Source: Sceloporus undulatus
Lineage: Eukaryota; Chordata; Lepidosauria; Squamata; Phrynosomatidae
DNA: 64,000 bases
Assembly (NCBI RefSeq): GCF_019175285.1
Contig: NC_056527.1
Coordinates: 122,293,520 to 122,357,519 of the forward strand
Direction of reading: 5' to 3'
The position numbers and the translations under genes were made by a program. Under the pieces are notes generated by a model. It saw only the letters and a list, made by a program, of their open reading frames with translations, was not told the origin of the DNA and ran no database searches. Of the stretch, positions 11,784-21,281 are shown piece by piece (positions within the stretch are counted from its first letter, which is position 1; each line of letters opens with the position of its first letter).

Positions 11784-12978
11784 CATGCTTTTGCTACTGT
11801 CTCTACTCAGGGCTAGCCCTGAATTGCTTTTAAAAGCAAAAAAGAATGCATGGCAATCGCATCCTTTTCTGGCATTTCCGAGGTGAGGAATTTATTATTG
11901 TTGTTATTATTATTACATGTGTAAGAGGCATTCTGGGGTGGCATGGAGGGAGGGGGGATACAGGATGCATTAGCTTGCATTTTGGGGTTGAAAATGGGGC
12001 CAAGGGCAGATCATAATCATGACCCAAATGCCCACAACACACACACGCACACATAAGGTTTTTAAATCTGACAAAATGTGTGCATTTTGGTGCGTTTTGT
12101 GCCTGGCTCTTTAAAAAAAGGAGGGGGAAGCACACTTCCGATGCCCCAAGGAGTGCTGCAAACGTCACCTATGACGATCACTTGATTGACAGCAGGTGCC
12201 TTCATGTTAAACCCCGGATTTCCCCAAAAGGGCATTTGGGTTAAAATGCCCCTGATTTGTAGTGAGCACTTGCTTACAAAGAGAGTCGGGAGCCCCCCCC
12301 CCCCCCAATCTGCCCAGTTCCTTCCAGAGCAAAACCACCAGTGGGAATGGGGCCACAGATTAACATGGAAATCACTCCTCTCAACCCAGGGTCACACAGT
12401 GTGTGTGTGTGTGTGTGTGTGTGTACCCCCCACTCACTTCCATGCTGGCATCCTCCGCAGATGCCATCCACAGATGCTGGCGACATGTCAGGAATAAACT
12501 CTTCCAGAACATGGCCACAGAGCCCAAAAAACCCACAAAAAACTATGGGTGCTGGCCCTGAAAGCCTTCAGCTTCATGTTATTGTTGTTGTAGTTGAAAT
12601 TGTTTTTATTATTACCTGCTTATGCAATGTCTCCTGATACTCATCATGGAGGATCGAAGGTAGAGCCGAAAGCGGCAACATGGCAAAAGGTCGTCCGACC
12701 TTCAGCCGCTTGGTCTTCCGGAGCTGCTGGTACCTTTGTAGGCTGGACTGGAAGGTAAAGCTGAAGAGCCCGGCTTTGGGCTTCCTCAGGGAAGACAAGG
12801 GGATCTGGAACCAGCGGATGTCCCTCCAGGTGTTGAACAGCTCTTGGCTGTAGGAGGTTTTCCTAGGTGGGTCCTGAGCCATCTCCATCAATGCATCCCT
12901 CGAAGTCCCAGGCTGGGAAGAACCCACCGGGTCCAGCCTTGCTGCCTTCTTCATGGGCATCTTGGAGATCTCTTCCAT
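5103..12978 (-). CDS. Unrecognised multi-exon gene, ~546-residue Ser/acidic-rich protein
   Basis: I do not recognise this gene. Five coding exons join in one frame with GT-AG borders: 12616-12978, 9677-9746, 6773-7782, 5910-5971 and 5107-5238. The 6773-7782 exon alone has an open frame of over 330 codons. The ATG at 12978 (MEEISKMPMKK) lies six bases inside an exon whose acceptor (ctctgctcctctccag) ends at 12985. Residues 1-121 hold a basic, hydrophobic-containing part (TWRDIRWFQIPLSSLRKPKA). Residues 122-180 are strongly basic (RKASVRKSHSSHRK). Residues 190-546 are rich in Ser, Asp and Glu, with short acidic/leucine motifs (DDDGLLSLEELL, SYLSSLDKLLDEK), and are probably disordered. No membrane segment or enzyme motif is seen. 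The frame after the last exon reads AGG TAA, so a stop at 5103-5105 coincides with a good splice donor; further exons are possible. The minus-strand orientation places it head-to-head with COX5B. Confidence 0.72.
5340..5673. mobile_element. Tigger-like (TcMar) nonautonomous DNA transposon
   Basis: Ends caggttg and caacctg are inverse. The left part (gcttgggaccagaagtgttt, tttggaatatttgcatatac) and middle (cctgaaggtaat-like, gtgcatgaaacaaagtttgt) read like mammalian Tigger7-type elements as I remember them. Confidence 0.6.
5700..5835. mobile_element. Foldback DNA element, family 1, partial
   Basis: Right arm and centre only (gttagtctcaaaggtgctac, tacaaaagtgaatgctacaa). It adjoins the Tigger-like piece at 5.3-5.7 kb. 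Confidence 0.5.
6026..6165 (+). repeat. tRNA-derived SINE, truncated
   Basis: Matches the Sauria-type head (gtggtatagtggttcaagtg, gattcaaatccctgctcagcc) up to ggcaagtccc; the tail is lost. It lies in an intron of the unrecognised gene. Confidence 0.65.
8697..9008. mobile_element. DNA element with TIR ggagtttatcacac, family 4
   Basis: Terminal inverted repeat of 14 bp (ggagcttatcacac at the left, gtgtgataaactcc at the right, one mismatch) brackets 312 bp without coding capacity. It lies in an intron of the unrecognised gene. Confidence 0.65.
9456..9535 (-). repeat. CR1-like LINE 3' end
   Basis: agaatcacagagttggaaag and ggaccacaagggccata form the minus-strand 3' end typical of CR1 LINEs in sauropsids. 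Confidence 0.5.
10184..10345 (-). repeat. tRNA-derived SINE, 3' part
   Basis: Minus-strand copy starting with the aacaacaataacag-type tail and the cttgaaggcacac Bov-B-like end, running through the central ctctcagcctcagagg block. The tRNA-like head is missing. A second short tail fragment lies at about 9384-9420. Confidence 0.65.
11149..11345 (+). repeat. GGA-rich purine tract
   Basis: Dense gga/gag repeats, almost no T or C on the plus strand. No exon character. Confidence 0.7.
11545..11605 (+). repeat. SINE central-block fragment
   Basis: Only the cactctctcagcctcag and aaggcaatggcaaa portion of the Sauria-type SINE is present. Confidence 0.45.
11748..11782 (+). repeat. (GATA)n microsatellite
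   Basis: About eight copies of agat. Confidence 0.9.
12399..12424 (+). repeat. (GT)n microsatellite
   Basis: About thirteen GT units. Confidence 0.9.
12462..12575. mobile_element. Foldback DNA element, family 5, right half
   Basis: ccacagatgctggcgacatg, aggaataaactcttccagaa and gcccaaaaaacccacaaaaa match the 50-kb copy, as does the adjoining gaaagccttcagcttca. A third partial copy lies at 60793-60868. Confidence 0.55.
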
Positions 12979-13108
12979 CTTGGTCTGGAGAGGAGCAGAG
13001 CTTTGGGTTATTGTGTTCTGGTTTTTAAAATTCAAACAAAGATCAACCAAACAGTGATACCTTTATTGGCCAAACAAAATGCACAATATACTTGTTGCAA
13101 GTGGACAG

Positions 13109-13175
13109 AAGGAAGGAAGGAAGGAAGGAAGGAAGGAAGGAAGGAAGGGGATGGACAGATGGAAGGAAGGAAGGA
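13109..13175 (+). repeat. (GGAA)n microsatellite
   Basis: Uninterrupted ggaa repeats from about 13109 to 13148 and a second short run to 13175, in intron 1 of the unrecognised gene. Confidence 0.9.
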
Positions 13176-13202
13176 ATATATATATATTGTAGAATTAAGG
13201 AA

Positions 13203-13372
13203 GTATATAGTATAGTATCCACTGGGTTGGTTCTAGGATCCCCTGTGGATGCCAAATCTGTGGATGCTCAAGTCCCATTAAATCCAAGGACATAATAACA
13301 TGGTGTCCCTTATACAAAATGGCAAAATCAAGGTTTGCTTTTTGGCATAATAAGGTTACAGCCAAACAACAA
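13203..13372. mobile_element. Tigger/MER2-like DNA transposon fragment
   Basis: tggatgctcaagtcccatta and tggtgtcccttatacaaaat are the type of sequence found near the end of MER2/Tigger elements; only one end is seen. Confidence 0.5.
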
Positions 13373-13654
13373 AAGTAACAGACAGACAAACAAAAAAAGG
13401 AACTTCGCGTTCCCCACCAGACGCACTCTTGTTATTTATCATTTGTTGCCTTCTGAAGTCAGTAAACATAACCTTAGCTATGTATAACCAGATCTCCAAA
13501 AATAACTTTGATAAGCTACATTTCTCTTTGCAGAATAAACAAATAAAATGGAAAGCGTTTGGATCCTAATTCAGGTGCCAGCATTTTCTGGGACACTCAG
13601 AGCAGGAGGGAGTCTCAGGGCTGGGGTTTTGTCACCCCAAGATTTTGTGATATG

Positions 13655-13825
13655 GAAGGCACAGAGAGTGTTTCGCAGTGATTTGAGCAACGATGACTCT
13701 AGGTTCAAATCCCAGCTTGGCCCTGGAAAGTCACACTCTCTCAGCCTTAGAGGAAGGCCATGGCAAACTGCCTCTGAACAAGCGTTGCCAATAAAACCCC
13801 ATCGTAAGATGGCTTTAGGGTCACC
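13655..13825 (+). repeat. tRNA-derived SINE
   Basis: Head (ggttcaaatcccagcttgg), central block (cacactctctcagccttag) and partial tail (taagatggctttagggtcac) are recognisable. Confidence 0.65.
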
Positions 13826-14007
13826 ATACGTCCTTAGTTGCCCTAAGTCTCTTTTAAACCAGTTTTGGGGGCTAGGAATGGGAAGATGTCTGGCTTGTAG
13901 GCTCCCCAGAGAAGAATGAATCTGGGTCCCTGGTCACTTGGGAGGCTCCCATTAAGAGCATGGGGACCAGGTTTTAGGGCAGAGGGACACATGGAGGCAC
14001 ACGCTCA

Positions 14008-14636
14008 CCCCAATCCCTTCCTCCTTTCCTCCCTTATTTCCTTTCCTTTCCCCCTTCCTTTCTCTTCTTCTTCTTTCCTTACTTTCCTCTCCCCTCCCTT
14101 TTCCTTCATTCCTTCCTCCTTTCCATTATTTCCTTTCCTCCTCCCTTCCTTCCTTTTCTTATTTTCTTTCTTTCCTTCCATCCATCCACCTTCATTTCCT
14201 TCTTCTTCTTTCCTTCCTCCTTTCCTTTCTTCATTTCATTTCAGTCCAGCTTAATTTCCTGCTTCCTTCCTTCCCTTATTTCCTTTCCTCTCTCCATCCC
14301 TCATTTCCCTGCCTTCTTCTTCCTTTCTTCCATCTTTATTTCCTCTTCCTTCCTTCTCTTTTCTCCCTCCCTCATTTCCCTGCTGTCCTTCCTTCGTTCC
14401 TTCTTTCCTCCTTTCCTTCTTTATTTCCTTTCTTCTTCGCTCTTTCCTTACTTCCATCTTTCTTTCCTCCTCCCTCCCTCATTTCTTTTACTTCCTTATT
14501 TCTTTTCCTTCCATCTTAATTTCCTCCTTTTTCTCCTTCTCTTCTTTTCCTTACTTATTTCCTTTTCTCCCTCTCTTATTTCCCTGCCTTCCTCTTTTCC
14601 TTCCTTCCTTCCCTCCCTCCCTTTCCTCCCTCCTTG
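14008..14636 (+). repeat. Polypyrimidine tract, degenerate (TTCC)n
   Basis: About 600 bases almost entirely of C and T on the plus strand, immediately downstream in minus-strand terms of the candidate first exon of the unrecognised gene, that is in its intron 1. Confidence 0.9.
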
Positions 14637-14774
14637 ACTTTGCTCTGGAGCCACAACCAAGTGCAGTTCCCAGACCCCCGACAGCATTGAGCCCTGGAGT
14701 TTAAAGCGGTATGAAAGTGGGTTATCATTCCTGCCGTGTGGCTGCATCCCAATCAGAGGGTCCGACCCTCTCAC

Positions 14775-14870
14775 CTCCTGCTGCTGCTGCTTCTGCAGCT
14801 GCCTCCCTTTAACTCTCTAACTGCTTCTTTCAAACACCAACAATGGAACGCTCGAACAGTGAGCGCCCCA
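14775..14870 (-). other. Probable noncoding first exon of the unrecognised gene
   Basis: On the minus strand a strong donor (caggag|gtgagag) follows position 14775, just downstream of a CCAAT/octamer/GC-box cluster at 14876-14985. The first coding exon at 12.6-13.0 kb begins with an acceptor rather than a promoter, so a 5' noncoding exon is required. This is the best candidate. The upstream limit (TSS) is estimated only. Confidence 0.4.
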
Positions 14871-14875
14871 GGGAG

Positions 14876-14985
14876 CCAATCAGGAGCCGCATATCTATTT
14901 GCATGCACAGGTGAGCCAATCAGAAAACGAGGCTCGGGCCCTTCATTTGCATACAATAAAAGGATACACGAGGAGGGGGCGGGGC
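14876..14985. promoter_or_regulatory. Duplicated CCAAT plus octamer promoter cluster with GC box
   Basis: Two CCAATCAG boxes (14876 and 14916) alternate with two exact octamers ATTTGCAT (14897-14904 and 14945-14952). A TATA-like aataaaagg follows at 14955-14963, and a ggggcggggcc GC box near 14975. Read on the plus strand the order CCAAT, octamer, TATA-like resembles vertebrate H2A/H2B promoters. Read on the minus strand the cluster sits directly upstream of the candidate first exon at 14.8 kb. No histone reading frame is present on either side. Confidence 0.45.
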
Positions 14986-15014
14986 CAAAGGGGAAGGCTG
15001 CAGCTTCACTGCAG

Positions 15015-15105
15015 ACATAATAACCCAGTTTGATATCGCTTTAACTGTCCTGGTTCCATGCTATGGAATCCTGGGATTTGTAGTTTGGTGAGACATTTAA
15101 TCCTT
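15015..15105. mobile_element. Foldback DNA element, family 3, one arm
   Basis: Arm cagtttgatatcgctttaac continuing to tatggaatcctgggatttgt. Similar single arms lie at about 1790-1880, 28880-28935, 31295-31385 and 47278-47340. Confidence 0.5.
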
Positions 15106-15240
15106 CCCTGGAGACCACTGGGTCACATTAGACAAGCCACACTCTCTCAGCCTCAGAGGATGGACAATGGACAATGACCCCCCCCCCCAAAAAAAGAAAA
15201 ACCTCTGAAGAAACATGGCCAAGAAAACCCCAAAATAACA
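15105..15240 (+). repeat. tRNA-derived SINE, degenerate
   Basis: The central block cacactctctcagcctcag and the ggccaagaaaacccc segment are present, interrupted by a run of C and A. Confidence 0.5.
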
Positions 15241-15308
15241 ACAAAACAATGAGAGCAATGGAAGGCGCTACAAAAAACCCTTCTTTACTGGCAAAAACAT
15301 ATTATAAG

Positions 15309-15451
15309 CTTGTATATATATATATATATATATATATAATAAAATGTGCTACATAGACAGACATAAAATAATATAAAATATGTTGGGCTTTTGTTTTATA
15401 TATATATATATATATATACAGATATAATATAAAACACGTCAGGCTTTTGTA

Positions 15452-15486
<35 letters not shown>

Positions 15487-15600
15487 TATATAGCAATAAT
15501 ATAAAATAAGTTGGGCTTTTATTATATATATATATATATATATATTCACAGATACAATATAAAATACGTCAGGCTTTTGTAAAGCATAAACATTTTATAT
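15309..15600. repeat. TA-rich higher-order tandem repeat
   Basis: (TA)n runs alternate with units containing ataaaatatgttgggctttt or taaaacacgtcaggcttttg. The gttggg type occurs near 15382 and 15510, the cgtcagg type near 15437 and 15567, giving a dimer period of about 130 bases. Confidence 0.8.
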
Positions 15601-15774
15601 TATTTCTGTTTTAACGCTAATTGCGTGAGGCAATGGCAACAAAAGAGCAACGCTGGTTAAAGGAGGAGGAGCTTCGGGGAAACTGTGAGGAAACCAGTGT
15701 CTTCTTGTGTTTATAAACAGCAGCCGCCGCCGCCTCTCGCTCCTTCTTTTCCCGCCCCTTTTCCAGGAGGAATG

Positions 15775-15979
15775 CCAAAAGGCCCGCCATTTTGAAGCAG
15801 CCCAGTCAGGCGACGCCGCGGTGGGCGTGACTAGTGTGGGCCCCGCCCACCGGCCGAGCGCCCGCCCAATGGCGGCTTCGAAGGGGCCTCTGGACGTCGT
15901 GCGGCTACGTCAGAGGAAGTCCCGCCTCCGGAAACCGGAAGTGGCACTGTGAAACGGCTGCTTCTAGTGAAGGAGCGCC
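15775..15979 (+). promoter_or_regulatory. COX5B: COX5B promoter / CpG-rich 5' region
   Basis: This GC- and CpG-rich stretch lies directly upstream of the COX5B start. It contains a YY1-type site (ccgccattttg, 15784-15794), a CCAAT overlapping atggcggc near 15866, a CRE-like tacgtcag (15906-15913) and an ETS/GABP site ccggaagtgg (15935-15944). A second gccatggcg YY1-like core spans the start codon. Control of mammalian COX5B by YY1 and GABP is established; use of these sites here is inferred. Confidence 0.6.
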
Positions 15980-18677
15980 ATGGCGTCAAGGTTACTGCGG
16001 GTGTGCGGCGCCCTCCGACGAGGCTTCGGCGCCCCTGGGAGCCCCTTTGGCGGGAAGGAGAGAGGGCCCCTGGGCCTGGCGGGAGCCTCCAGAGCCATGG
16101 GCGCAGGAGGTCAGCCGGAGCGGGCTCGCTATCCCTTTTCCTCCCTTCCTTCTTCATCTCCTCCTCCCTTCCTTCCTTCCTTCTTCACCTCCTCTTCCCT
16201 TCCTTCCCTCTTCCTTCCTTCCTTCCTTCCTTATTTCCTTTTCTTCTTCCTCTTCTTCCCTTCCCTCCTTCTTTCCTTCCTACTCCCTCCCCCTTCGTCC
16301 CTCCTGTTTTTTCTTCCCTTCCTTATTTCCTTTTCTTCTTCCTTCGCTTTTCTTCCATCCCTCCTTCCTCCCTCCCTACTGGTTTTTCCTTCACTTCCTC
16401 CTATCCTTCCTTCCTCCCTTCTTGTTTTCCTTTCCCTTCCTTCCTTTCCTCCTCCTTTCCTTCCTTCTTTATTTTCTCTTCCTTCACTCCTTCTTTTCCT
16501 TCCCTCTTTATTTCCTCCTCCCTTCCTTGCCCTTTCCTGCCTCCTTCCCCCATCCTTATTTCTTCCCTTCCTTATTTCCTCTTTCCTTCCTTCCTTTACA
16601 CATTATTTGCATCATCTTCATCTTCCTTTTCTTACACATCCTAAATAAACCTAGTATCTCATTTGAAGCCACAGCTGGACATCTCTTGGCCAGTTCCAGC
16701 CGACGAAGGGCCCAAAGTGGAAGAGTGTGGCTTTGGGGCCGGAGTGGAGGCTGGCCATTACTTCCCTTTGGAGGCCCATCCTGGCTCCCTGAGGCTTTTC
16801 CCAGACTCCCAGGTGGCTCTTTTGTGGCCAAAAAGGGGGTGAATCACCCCTGACTGAAGCCCCAAGAAGAGCAGTTCTCCTTTTGGTAGCCTGCAGGGGC
16901 CCACGCTTCTTTAACATCATGAAACGCTCATTCTGGAAAAGAGACGACCTCTGGCTGCCTCTGGGGTTGTTCTTTGTGTGGCAGCCCTTAAGACCAACCC
17001 TTGGCCCTGGCGAAGTGGGAAGGGCCATTGCCTGGGAAGGGCTGCTTCATCTCACGCTGTCCCCCTTCTTGCCTAGGCATCCCCACCAATGAAGAGCAAG
17101 CCACCGGGTTGGAAAGGAAAGTCATGAAGGCTTTGGAGAAGGGCCTGGTGAGTATGCGCAAGCAAGGAAAACATCCCTTTGGCACCTTCTCAGTTTGGCA
17201 GCAAATAGGTTCTGTCGGCCATCTTCTAAAACAGCAATTCCCAAACGTTGGTCTTCCATATGTTTTGGACTTCAAGTCCCAGAAGCCTCAGCCAGCTGGG
17301 CCAACAATCAGGGATTCTGGGAGCTGAAGTCCAAAACGTATGGAGGACTAAAGTTTGGGGACTCCTGTTCTCAAAGGTTGTGGGCTAGACAATGTGAGGT
17401 GGATTTGTAATCAGTTGACTGACTGGACCCAAAGGGTCTTCTACAGCAGCTCCTCCTCATCCAAGCAGCGTGTAAAATACTCAGGAGGAGTATCAAAAGG
17501 ACAGTATTTGGATCATGTAGCTACAAGTTTTTAACTTAGTGCTGAGAGTCTTAAAAGGAGAATGGGAAGCAGGACCTACCTGGAACATCCGGCATCTTGA
17601 ACCTCTTTTGCTGGTCTTCTGACTTTCTTCTCTCCTGTCTGTTATAGGATCCCTACAGCATGTTCCCACCCAAACGGCACGCGGGGACCAAGGAAGACCC
17701 CAACATTGTCCCCTCAATCACTGACAAGAGGATTGTAGGCTGTATCTGTAAGTGGTCTCCTTGGATAAGGGGGTGGTTCCTGGCATGACGTTGTTGGCTT
17801 GCTCATAACATGGTTTCCCTTATCAGGATTTGAAAACGCAGCCAGTTGAGGAAAGAGTATTTTGCTAATATTTGATAAAGGGTGGGGGGGTTTTTGGGAG
17901 TGGGGGCAGAAAGCTTAGAAGGGAACCCTGGGGAAGTGTATGCTTTATTGTTCATCCCAGCTAGAGTAGAGCCATTGAATCAATAGGATTTGCCTACATT
18001 TTAGGGCTAACAATTGAATCCATGATTGGGATTAACCAACAGAATTCAGGCATACATTTGCGTTGTGCATTTCACCTGCATGTTTATCATTTATGATGCG
18101 CAGTCACCCTGACAGAGCAGATTTCTGTCGATAGGCACCTCTGCTGCATTAAGATATATATCCACATTGTGACTACACAGTTCTAGGCAATAGATGTAGT
18201 AGCCTATATTCACAGCACCCAGTAGCTCTTGCTCCTCTGGCCAGTGGATGGGGCTAGAGCAGGCAAAGTATAACCGTCTGGATGTAGTTGGATTTCAACT
18301 CCCATCAGTCCTCTTCATTGATTGTACTGGCAGAAGCAGGCAGGAATTGCAGTAGGGCATCATGCTTCTCTTCAGCTCTGAAATCTCAAGGTATCCAGTG
18401 GGACATTAACCGGTTTTGATTGCCTCTGGATTTTACCACTAACAAAGCCTTAAAAGTATTAAAGTGACCAGATTGGATTTGCTCCATAGGTTCAAGATAA
18501 ATGTTGATTCATTCTTGTGAGTTTTGTGGCATCTCAGTTGCTGTTCTTTTCTCTCTCCCTCTTGTAGGTGAAGAGGACAACAGTGCCGTGATCTGGTTCT
18601 GGTTGCACAAGGGTGAACCTCAGCGCTGCCCTTCCTGTGGAGCCCACTACAAGCTGGTTCCCCATCAGCTGCCATGA
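15980..18677 (+). CDS. COX5B: Cytochrome c oxidase subunit 5B, mitochondrial
   Basis: Nuclear-encoded zinc-binding peripheral subunit of respiratory complex IV, on the matrix side of the inner membrane. Coding exons are 15980-16109, 17077-17147, 17648-17747 and 18568-18677, all with GT-AG borders. They total 411 bases, 136 residues plus stop, close to the 129 of human COX5B. Residues 1-43 ([14 protein letters not shown]) form a basic, acid-poor mitochondrial presequence, the part least like human. The conserved body includes [32 protein letters not shown] and [17 protein letters not shown]. The four zinc ligands C99, C101, C121 and C124 are present, and the C-terminus is [10 protein letters not shown]. 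Intron 1 contains a long pyrimidine tract; intron 2 contains a foldback hAT-like element. The gene converges on ACTR1B, the same neighbour as in mammals. Confidence 0.97.
16137..16605 (+). repeat. Polypyrimidine tract in COX5B intron 1
   Basis: About 470 bases of TTCC/TCCC-type sequence on the coding strand, starting about 28 bases after the exon 1 donor. Long reading frames through it are simple-sequence artefacts. Confidence 0.9.
17236..17363. mobile_element. hAT-like foldback MITE in COX5B intron 2
   Basis: Inverted arms: ttggacttcaagtcccagaa pairs with ttctgggagctgaagtccaa, and attcccaaacgttgg with the rightward aaagtttgggga. Noncoding. Confidence 0.65.
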
Positions 18678-18783
18678 TCTTCCAGGTCTGATGTCTGCTA
18701 AAATTTCCTATTTATGGTTTCTGGGATCCAAGCCTAAGCAGTGCAGCTGTTCTGATTGCAATGTACCACATTCCTTGGAACTA

Positions 18784-18789
18784 AATAAA
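18784..18789 (+). terminator. COX5B: COX5B polyadenylation signal
   Basis: Canonical AATAAA lies 107 bases after the COX5B stop codon, giving a short 3' UTR as expected for this gene. Confidence 0.85.
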
Positions 18790-21275
18790 GTCTTTTGACT
18801 CCTTGTGTGAAAGCACCATCTCTTGTTTTCTAGGCCTGCTGCTAAGATTAGCACTGAGATGTGTACCAAGGAGGTATAGGCAGCAGGCGCAAGGCAATTA
18901 ACACCTGCTTGTTTCTCTCATATTCTTCTCATCCGGTATCACTTGTATCTGCACAGAGAAGGGACACTTGGCATAGTAGAAGCAAATACTGTCCCTGCAT
19001 GTGAACCTTTTGGTGAGAGGAAGCTAAACATGTAATACTATCCTCACTTCCTCTCCCACAATACAAAAGGTTATTTTTCCTGATACTGGCGATGATAAGG
19101 TACCCTCTTTCATCCTGTCAATACCCCAGAATCATGGCCAGCTTTCTTCTAAATAGGAAAGAATCTTGGGCCAAACTCAGCCCTCCTGATATTCCTTAGA
19201 TTGTTGTGTCCATCTTTGGTGGCTTTCTAATATATATTTTTTGCCAGTTCCAAAAGGTTTAAATGCCTCTCCTAAAGTTTAATAATTACCAATAAAACCT
19301 TTAAGCTAAAATAAGCTGCTATTTGAGGGTCGCTGCTGGGATGCACATCTTAAGTTGCATTGGGCCTTCAAACTGAAAGAGGGGCCTCAGTCTTGCTCTA
19401 AATCAGGGATGAGCAAAACGCAAGCCTCTGTGGCTGGAGAGACGAATACTAGGAGTGGCAACTCCAGCCTGTGGAGAATCCCATGTTGCCCACCCCTGCT
19501 CTCCATAGGTACCAGTTGCTGGAGAAGAGCAGGTTAGGGCTCCTGTGCCGCTTGTGGATTTTCCAGCAGTGTTTAATTGACCACTGTGGGGAGTGGATGA
19601 AAGTCCATATGCCTTTGTTGTTGTAGCATTCTTACGTTCTCCGCAAAGTTAAATATTGCAAACAGCATTATGGCCTTTTTATGGTACCATTTTATTCATT
19701 TAGTACTGTACACCCACCTCCTTCCCTTTGCCTTGATGCTTACCCCAAACACATTACATTTTTTAAAAACCATGGCATTCTGACAGCTAACATAGTGAAG
19801 AAGAATGCTAATCTGTGCAAATGCGTTCCAAGTGTGTACTTTGCTTCGTGCAGAAGGTGCATGACTTGCTCCCTTTCAGATGTTGGTGGACAGCAACTCC
19901 TAGGAAGCATAGTCAATAGTAAGGGATGAGGAGAGGTGCAATCCAACAAGACCTGGAGGGATACAAGCTTCCCACCTTTTGCTAAGTGCAATATTTGGAG
20001 CCTACAAGACCCTTACCCCTATCCTTGTAGCCACCATTACCAGTAAAGACAACAGTGCTCCCTCGAACACCGACAGAACAGTCGCAGACACATGCAAAGC
20101 CACTGGCTGTTAATTTATAATATAATGAATTTACAAAATAAAAATACAGGCAACTGTGTTAAATTATTGTACATTGCAGCCCAGAGAGGTGGTTTCTTTT
20201 TTGCGAGGGGCAGGGGCACTCTTGACTCCGTTTGGTATAGATTACTGTAGGTGGATAACATGGAGAAGCCAATATACATATATGCTTCAAGGGAGTGGAG
20301 CCACAGACCTCTCCCCCAGCAGGGGTTCCTTTTAAATTAATTAATTCCCATAAAAATAAAAAAGATTTAACCCTTTCCAGTCCAAGGATGAGACCACCAT
20401 CTCTGCAGATGTTTCTGGAGTGAAGAGATACCGTTCCAACCTCTCAGCTGCTGTGTTCTTTGGCTGCCAGGAAGACTCCAGTGGGCTTTGACCTATCCTG
20501 CTTGGTTTTTCTATCTGCCTACCAAAGCCTGGTGGAGTTTTAATTATTTCTTTGTAAGGGGCATTAGTGTTCAGAGACAGAACCTGCCACTTGGGACAAT
20601 GCTATTCACTTTCCAGAGATGGTGATGAACAAAGGAGAGGAAAGAGTGGAGGAATGGTTGGCAACTTTGCATCACAGAAGGCCAGTCCAACAAAAGAGGC
20701 AGCCACTAAGAAAAACCCATGCCCAACAAGGAACCACGAGCTAAACTGGACATTAAGGAGGACAACCCACTCAAGCTCTCAAAAGAGACAAGCTGGGAAA
20801 AGGCACCTTAAGAGATGCAAGGAGGCAGAGCTTCAGCCCCTCTCCTCCAAATGCCCCTTAGATGTGACCATCCAAATCCTTGGATTCAGTCCTAGTTAAT
20901 GGCCAGTTCTCAACTCTTATTCCTTGAAGCCACCATTCTCAAAACAGGACAGATCCAGGGAACCTGGATCCTGGGAGCATGCACATCTCTGACTCAGCAA
21001 GCGCTCCTACAACCAACACAACTGCCTGTACCTTACCTACTGGCAATGCCATGCGGCAGGTACTCCAGCTCCAGAAGCCTGCCACAGCTGAAGCCTTCCT
21101 TCCTCCAAACAAGTCTCACAGGGTCCTGGTTAAGTATCATGCTAACACTGCTCTCCTGAAACAGGACAAGCTAGAGGACATTTTTAAGAAATGCTCCCTG
21201 CCCTGTTTACCGGGACACACCTCTCCCACCTAGAGATCCTGAAAACTGCCTCGCTATGACCCTATCCTTCACCAT

Positions 21276-21281
21276 TTTATT
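21276..21281 (-). terminator. ACTR1B: Candidate ACTR1B polyadenylation signal
   Basis: AATAAA on the minus strand, about 800 bases after the ACTR1B stop. Further AT-rich sequence at 20.1-20.5 kb could hold a more distal site, so the 3' UTR end is unsettled. Confidence 0.35.

Noticed and set aside
12979-13050. Upstream in-frame ATG extending the unrecognised protein (MVDLCLNFKNQN)
   Set aside because: It lies beyond a clear polypyrimidine-AG acceptor ending at 12985, so it is intronic.
13916-14774. Open frames on both strands through 14.0-14.8 kb
   Set aside because: Simple-sequence translation of a polypyrimidine tract, with no splice or codon support.
15834-16853. Long open frames (up to 339 residues) around COX5B exon 1 and intron 1
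   Set aside because: They run through a (TTCC)n tract and give Ser/Phe/Pro/Leu low-complexity strings. The real COX5B frame leaves at the donor after 16109.
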